Below, one piece after another: positions 7,505 through 10,882 of a stretch of DNA of 10,882 bases (positions within the stretch are counted from its first letter, which is position 1; each line of letters starts with the position of its first letter). Position numbers and translations under genes: made by a program. The stretch is from CAZRUA01 sp964603125 (GTDB taxonomy: Bacteria > Bacteroidota > Bacteroidia > B-17B0 > Aurantibacillaceae). Location: contig CAZRUA010000117.1 in NCBI GenBank assembly GCA_964603125.1, positions 1 to 10,882 of the forward strand, written 5' to 3'. The notes under the pieces were generated by a model. That model was not told the origin of the DNA, did no database searches, and saw only the letters and a program-made list of their open reading frames with translations.

Positions 7505-7858
7505 GATAAAAAAAAATTTCATTTATCCATTTTAATTCAATCAGGGCAGATTTCTCGAGAGCAAGCTCTAGAAGAAATGAAACAACCTGTATATCCTGAA
7601 ATGCAGTTTAAATCTGACTACGAATACGTTCTCAAAAAATTTAATCTAACCGATGCTCAATTTCAGGCATACATGAATGCACCTATTAGGAAGCATACTG
7701 AATTTAAGAATATTCAAAATTTCCGGAATAAATACTTTGCTGCGATAAAATTTGCGAAGAAAATATTTTTTTTGAAAAAATATTTTAAAAGTATTAGTAT
7801 TACTCAAATTATAACTTCCGTGCCAAGTTTAAACACTTGTTGTATACTTTCTACTTAA
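7505..7858 (+). pseudogene. C-terminal remnant of a WbpG/PseA-type N-acetyl sugar amidotransferase
   Basis: Read in the frame of the ATG at 7577, the stretch from about 7511 gives KKFHLSILIQSGQISREQAL and then EEMKQPVYPEMQFKSDYEYV, followed by LKKFNLTDAQFQAYMNAPIR and KHTEF. This is the layout of the C-terminal end of N-acetyl sugar amidotransferases (WbpG/PseA; about 370-390 residues), which make acetamidino groups on surface sugars: SGQ(M/I)SR-x-xAL, K/QPxY, a D/E-Y-x-LKK segment, and a final PxxxHxxF/Y box. Only about the last 85-100 residues exist; the N-terminal PP-loop ATP pyrophosphatase domain is absent and the frame is closed by a stop at 7496-7498. Homology begins about 9 bases after the sulP stop, so the gene was cut there. 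The tail past about residue KKYFKS looks like non-native readthrough, and a run of eight T (7766-7773) is a possible frameshift site. Homology is from memory of the family, not a search. A short expressed protein starting at 7577 is possible but unlikely. Confidence 0.68.
7760..7786. repeat. Perfect AT-only inverted repeat (12-base arms, 3-base loop)
   Basis: The arms are AAAATATTTTTT at 7760-7771 and AAAAAATATTTT at 7775-7786, exact reverse complements, with loop TTG. It lies inside the amidotransferase remnant, upstream of the convergent 3' ends of that remnant and the minus-strand permease. All pairs are A-T, and no separate U-tract follows on either strand, so it is at best a weak termination or mRNA-end structure. 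Confidence 0.5.
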
Positions 7859-8645
7859 AAAATACATCATAAGCATAACGCACTATCATTAAACTTACTA
7901 TGACTAAAAATATAACTCGCACAAAACTATTTCCCTTTTTTAAAGCTAATTTAGCACCTATTACATTCCCTGTAATATTACAAATAGCCATTAATATAGC
8001 TAGCTCCAGCATATAATTTCCATTTCTGATAAAAACCACAAGAGCCGAAATATTCGTAACACAGTTTACAATTTTAGAATATGCAGAAGCCTCCACAAAC
8101 TCAAATCCTAAAACAACAACAAATCCTAAAACAAAAAAACTCCCAGTTCCTGGTCCAAAAAAACCATCATAAAAACCTACCACAAGCCCAATTAAGGCCC
8201 CATAAATTAATTGCTTATTAAAAGAGAGGGTCTTTGTTTTAATTTTACCTAAATCCTTCTTCAGAAAAGTATAAACAGCAATAGCTATTAAAATAACAAG
8301 TATAACAGGTTTAAGAGTTGCAACATTGATATAGCTTACAATTTTAGCTCCAGTAAACGAGGCGACTGCTGAAAAAAAAGCAGCAACCAACAATAAGGAA
8401 TAATTAAACTTTATTCGTTTAGCATATTGATATGCTGCAACACTAGTTCCTGACAAAGCTGCAATTTTATTTGTACCAAATAAAGTAGCTAATGGGGCGT
8501 TTGGAAAATTAATTAATAAACCCGGAATTACAATTAATCCGCCACCACCAACCACGGCATCAATAAAACCTCCAATAAATGAAAGTACTGCAAGTAATAA
8601 CACTGTAACTAATCCATAATTAGAAAACTCTTGAATGAAATCCAT
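7851..8645 (-). CDS. TSUP (TauE/SafE) family membrane permease
   Basis: A 264-residue inner-membrane permease of the TauE/SafE (YfcA-like) family, whose members export or import sulfur-containing organic or inorganic anions; the substrate cannot be told here. The internal duplication is clear. The first half has GGFIDAVVGGGGLIVIPGLL (25-44) and then the GTNK box (57-60). The second half has the matching GFYDGFFGPGTG (157-168) followed by a hydrophobic helix. About eight membrane segments can be read, with a Lys-rich cytosolic loop around 129-145. Length is typical. The ATG at 8645 is 1 base after the stop of the upstream cupin gene, so the two are very likely one transcript. The 3' end overlaps the tail of the amidotransferase remnant on the other strand by 8 bases. 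Confidence 0.93.
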   Translation of the reverse strand: MDFIQEFSNYGLVTVLLLAVLSFIGGFIDAVVGGGGLIVIPGLLINFPNAPLATLFGTNKIAALSGTSVAAYQYAKRIKFNYSLLLVAAFFSAVASFTGAKIVSYINVATLKPVILVILIAIAVYTFLKKDLGKIKTKTLSFNKQLIYGALIGLVVGFYDGFFGPGTGSFFVLGFVVVLGFEFVEASAYSKIVNCVTNISALVVFIRNGNYMLELAILMAICNITGNVIGAKLALKKGNSFVRVIFLVIVSLMIVRYAYDVFFK

Positions 8646-8646
8646 A

Positions 8647-9009
8647 CTACTTTTTAATACTATTTGCTAAAAAATCACCGTCGATAATTAAAAGCTTTGC
8701 TCCATTTTTAGAGTATGAACGATGCGAACTCATATTATCAGAAACAATATAACTCATACCTTCTTTTAAAACAACGCTTTCCATATCCTTTAGTTCACTT
8801 ATAAATTCACCCGCCAAACAATAAACAATATGCCCTTTTTCACACCAATGATCCGCAAGATAGTTCTTAGAATACTCAACAACACGTACTCTTAATCCTT
8901 CAAACTGAATAGTTTGCCAATAGGATACTCCTGTTTCACCCTTATACTCTACTTTACCAACACTCTGCCAATCAATAGATTGAAACGGTATATTGCTTAT
9001 TTTTTCCAT
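8647..9009 (-). CDS. DHCW-motif cupin-fold protein
   Basis: A 120-residue single-domain cupin. The signature ADHWCEKGH (52-60) with the following YCLAGE (63-68) matches the small family known as DHCW-motif cupin-fold proteins, whose function is not established. H54, H60 and H96 (in NMSSHRSY) are plausible metal ligands by cupin geometry, and C56 and C64 lie nearby. There is no signal peptide, so the protein should be cytoplasmic. The ATG at 9009 sits 5 bases downstream of a TACATTTG -7 element on the minus strand, so the transcript may be nearly leaderless. It is the first gene of a two-gene operon with the TSUP permease. Cupins of this size are often binding or isomerase/dioxygenase-like domains; no specific reaction can be assigned. 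Confidence 0.88.
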   Translation of the reverse strand: MEKISNIPFQSIDWQSVGKVEYKGETGVSYWQTIQFEGLRVRVVEYSKNYLADHWCEKGHIVYCLAGEFISELKDMESVVLKEGMSYIVSDNMSSHRSYSKNGAKLLIIDGDFLANSIKK

Positions 9010-9014
9010 GCTAA

Positions 9015-9022
9015 CAAATGTA
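9015..9022 (-). promoter_or_regulatory. Bacteroidota -7 promoter element for the cupin-TSUP operon
   Basis: On the minus strand this reads TACATTTG, an exact fit to the Bacteroidota primary-sigma -7 consensus TAnnTTTG. A good -33 TTTG is not evident at the expected distance; only T-rich sequence is present. It ends 5 bases before the cupin ATG, placing the start of transcription at or next to the start codon. Confidence 0.5.
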
Positions 9023-9076
9023 CATTTTTAATTTAAAACCATTAAAATTTCTCCTTTCAAATCCCAACAATTCCAA

Positions 9077-9084
9077 TAACTTTG
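9077..9084 (+). promoter_or_regulatory. Bacteroidota -7 promoter element for the S46 peptidase gene
   Basis: TAACTTTG matches the TAnnTTTG consensus exactly. A TTTC at 9055-9058, 18 bases upstream, is a near match to the -33 TTTG at roughly the right spacing. It ends 19 bases before the peptidase ATG at 9104, predicting a 5' untranslated leader of only about 10-16 bases. No Shine-Dalgarno sequence is visible in it, as is common in this phylum. Confidence 0.6.
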
Positions 9085-9103
9085 TGCATCAAATTAAATT
9101 AGA

Positions 9104-10882
9104 ATGAAAAAAATATTTATTGCCTTAACTTGCTTATTTAGTTTAAATGCCATTGCTGACGAAGGAATGTGGCTACCTTTTTTATTAAAGCAATTAAACG
9201 AACCCGATATGAAAAAAAATGGGTGTAAACTAACTGCCGAACAAATTTACAGCATCAATAAATCCAGCTTAAAAGATGCGATTGTTAGTTTTGGTGGAGG
9301 TTGCACAGCCGAAGTTATTTCAGGACAAGGATTAATATTAACAAATCATCACTGTGGATATGGTCAAATTGCTGCGCACAGCACGGTTCAAAACGACTAC
9401 TTAACAAATGGTTTTTGGGCAATGAATAAAAGCGAAGAAAAATCTAACCCAGGCCTAACTGCAACATTCATTATTCGCATTGTAGATGTTACTAATTTAG
9501 TAAATACTAATATTAAAGCGGATATGAATGAAGAGCAAAAAAACAAAGCTCAACTTGAAATGATTACAAAAATTGAAAAGGACTCTGTTGCAAACACTCA
9601 CTACAAAGCCTTTATTCGCCCATTTTTCTACGGAAATAATTTTTACATGTTTATTACTGAAGAATTTAAGGATGTTCGTTTAGTAGGTGCTCCGCCATCT
9701 TTTATAGGTAAATTTGGTGGCGATACAGATAATTGGATGTGGCCAAGACATACTGGCGATTTCTCAGTATTCCGTATTTACGCTGGAAAGGATAATAAAC
9801 CTGCAGATTACTCACCGGATAACGTTCCTTATGTTCCAAAAAACTCTTTAACCATTTCATTAAAAGGTGTAAAAGAAGGTGATTTTACCATGGTATATGG
9901 GTTCCCTGGTCGTACTCAGGAATACTTAACTAGCGATGCAGTTGCTATGACAATGAACGAAACCGATCCAACACGTGTAAATTTAAGAGAAAAACGCTTG
10001 AATATTATGGACGAGTTTATGAAACAAGATGCTCAAACTCGAATTTCATACTCAGCTTCTTATGCTTCCATTGCTAACTATTGGAAAAAATGGATGGGCG
10101 AAATGAATGGCTTAAAAAGTTTTAACGGTGTTGAAAAGAAAAAAGAATTAGAAAAGAAATTTCTTTCGCTATTAGCAAATGACAAAGCAAAACAAGAAGA
10201 GTACACAAAACTATTTGACGAGTTTCATAAAATATACGAAGAACAAAGCACATACAGTAAACAATTGGATTACTATGGAGAATGCTTAATGGCAATTAAC
10301 GCAATTACTTATGGTAAAAACTTTGACAAACTATTAGCTGCCAAAGGAAAACCTAATTTCATTGAAGAAATTGATAAAGCTAAAAAGGAAGCTTTAAAAT
10401 TTTATATTGGCTACAGCAAACCCATGGATAGAAAAATTTGTATTGCAATGCTTGAAATGTATGATAAAAACTTAACATCAGCTCAAAAGGTTCCATATGT
10501 AGATTCTTTGATTAACGCTTTTGGAAAAGATTATACAAAACTAACTGATTATATTTATGACAATACTAATTTCATCAATAAAGACAAGGCTCTTGACTTA
10601 ATTGATAATTTCGCTACTAAATCAAATGTTGCTGAAAACGATATTGCTTATAAACTGTATACAAAAATCAATGCTTACTATAATGCAAATGTTCGTCCTA
10701 ACTATAGTAAAAATGAACTTAAACTAACCGACATGTATAAACGTTATGTTAAAACATTAACAGAGGTTTATAAGGATAAAAAATTCTACCCAGACGCTAA
10801 TAGCACATTACGTGTAACCTATGGAAAAGTAAAAGGCTACAAACCAAGCGACGGAGTTCGTTATGACTACTATACAACATTA
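9104..10882 (+). CDS. Secreted S46-family dipeptidyl-peptidase (DPP7/DPP11 type), 3'-truncated by window edge
   Basis: 593 codons are open to the end of the window; the family is usually about 700-720 residues, so roughly the last 120 are missing. S46 enzymes are chymotrypsin-fold serine exopeptidases of the periplasm that release dipeptides from peptide N-termini. An N-terminal signal peptide (KKIFIALTCLFSLNAIA, cleavage likely after A18) leaves the typical mature start DEGMW. The catalytic histidine is in TNHHCGY (80-86; H83 by analogy with the chymotrypsin AAHC motif) and the aspartate is D219 in NWMWPRHTGDFSVFRIY. Their 136-residue separation suits the family. VYGFPGRTQEYL (about 264-275) and a Lys/Glu-rich helical domain follow. 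The nucleophilic serine and the specificity residue that separates DPP7 from DPP11 lie beyond the window, so activity and type cannot be judged. It is divergent from the cupin operon and has its own promoter. Confidence 0.95.
   Translation, partial: MKKIFIALTCLFSLNAIADEGMWLPFLLKQLNEPDMKKNGCKLTAEQIYSINKSSLKDAIVSFGGGCTAEVISGQGLILTNHHCGYGQIAAHSTVQNDYLTNGFWAMNKSEEKSNPGLTATFIIRIVDVTNLVNTNIKADMNEEQKNKAQLEMITKIEKDSVANTHYKAFIRPFFYGNNFYMFITEEFKDVRLVGAPPSFIGKFGGDTDNWMWPRHTGDFSVFRIYAGKDNKPADYSPDNVPYVPKNSLTISLKGVKEGDFTMVYGFPGRTQEYLTSDAVAMTMNETDPTRVNLREKRLNIMDEFMKQDAQTRISYSASYASIANYWKKWMGEMNGLKSFNGVEKKKELEKKFLSLLANDKAKQEEYTKLFDEFHKIYEEQSTYSKQLDYYGECLMAINAITYGKNFDKLLAAKGKPNFIEEIDKAKKEALKFYIGYSKPMDRKICIAMLEMYDKNLTSAQKVPYVDSLINAFGKDYTKLTDYIYDNTNFINKDKALDLIDNFATKSNVAENDIAYKLYTKINAYYNANVRPNYSKNELKLTDMYKRYVKTLTEVYKDKKFYPDANSTLRVTYGKVKGYKPSDGVRYDYYTTL

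Noticed and set aside
7760..7786. Rho-independent terminator for sulP or the TSUP permease
   Set aside because: The stem is entirely A-T, sits inside coding-like sequence, and lacks a following U-tract on either strand.
7824..7839. Small palindrome CAAGT-TTAAAC-ACTTG between the convergent 3' ends as a terminator
   Set aside because: Only five paired bases with a six-base loop and no U-run; too weak to call.
7577..7858. A stand-alone 93-residue protein starting at the ATG at 7577
   Set aside because: The family-like sequence continues in frame upstream of this ATG, so the ATG is an internal Met of a decayed amidotransferase.

Overview
The window looks like a chromosomal segment of a member of the Bacteroidota, probably flavobacteria-like. 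The DNA is AT-rich and starts are mostly ATG without clear Shine-Dalgarno sequences. Two TAnnTTTG-type -7 elements, the signature of the Bacteroidota primary sigma factor, sit in the one divergent intergenic region. An S46-family dipeptidyl-peptidase gene, a family common in Bacteroidota, starts there. No tRNA, rRNA, CRISPR array or insertion sequence was seen.

Bases 1-7502 (plus strand) form a compact inorganic-carbon uptake locus. In order it holds: the 3' two-thirds of an SbtA sodium/bicarbonate symporter gene (cut by the window edge); sbtB, a small PII-like regulator; dabA, a DUF2309 zinc protein of the DAB energy-coupled CO2-hydration/bicarbonate accumulation complex; dabB, its NuoL-like membrane partner; a small gene for an acidic, apparently exported protein of unknown function that overlaps the end of dabB; and a SulP-family anion transporter with a C-terminal STAS domain, related to BicA-type bicarbonate carriers. 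The first five genes are separated by at most 17 bases or overlap, so they probably form one transcript. sulP follows after 78 bases. Three mechanistically different bicarbonate supply routes thus lie side by side. No Rubisco, carboxysome or classical carbonic anhydrase gene is in the window, so a role in feeding carboxylases of central metabolism or in pH/CO2 homeostasis is at least as likely as autotrophy (inference).

Bases 7505-7858 hold a decapitated C-terminal remnant that I recognise as a WbpG/PseA-type N-acetyl sugar amidotransferase. Recognisable homology begins only about 9 bases after the sulP stop codon, so the carbon cluster appears to abut a rearrangement junction inside a former surface-polysaccharide gene.

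Bases 7851-9009 (minus strand) carry a two-gene operon: a DHCW-motif cupin, then a TSUP (TauE/SafE) permease 1 base downstream. Diverging from it, a secreted S46 dipeptidyl-peptidase starts at 9104 and runs off the right edge before its catalytic serine.
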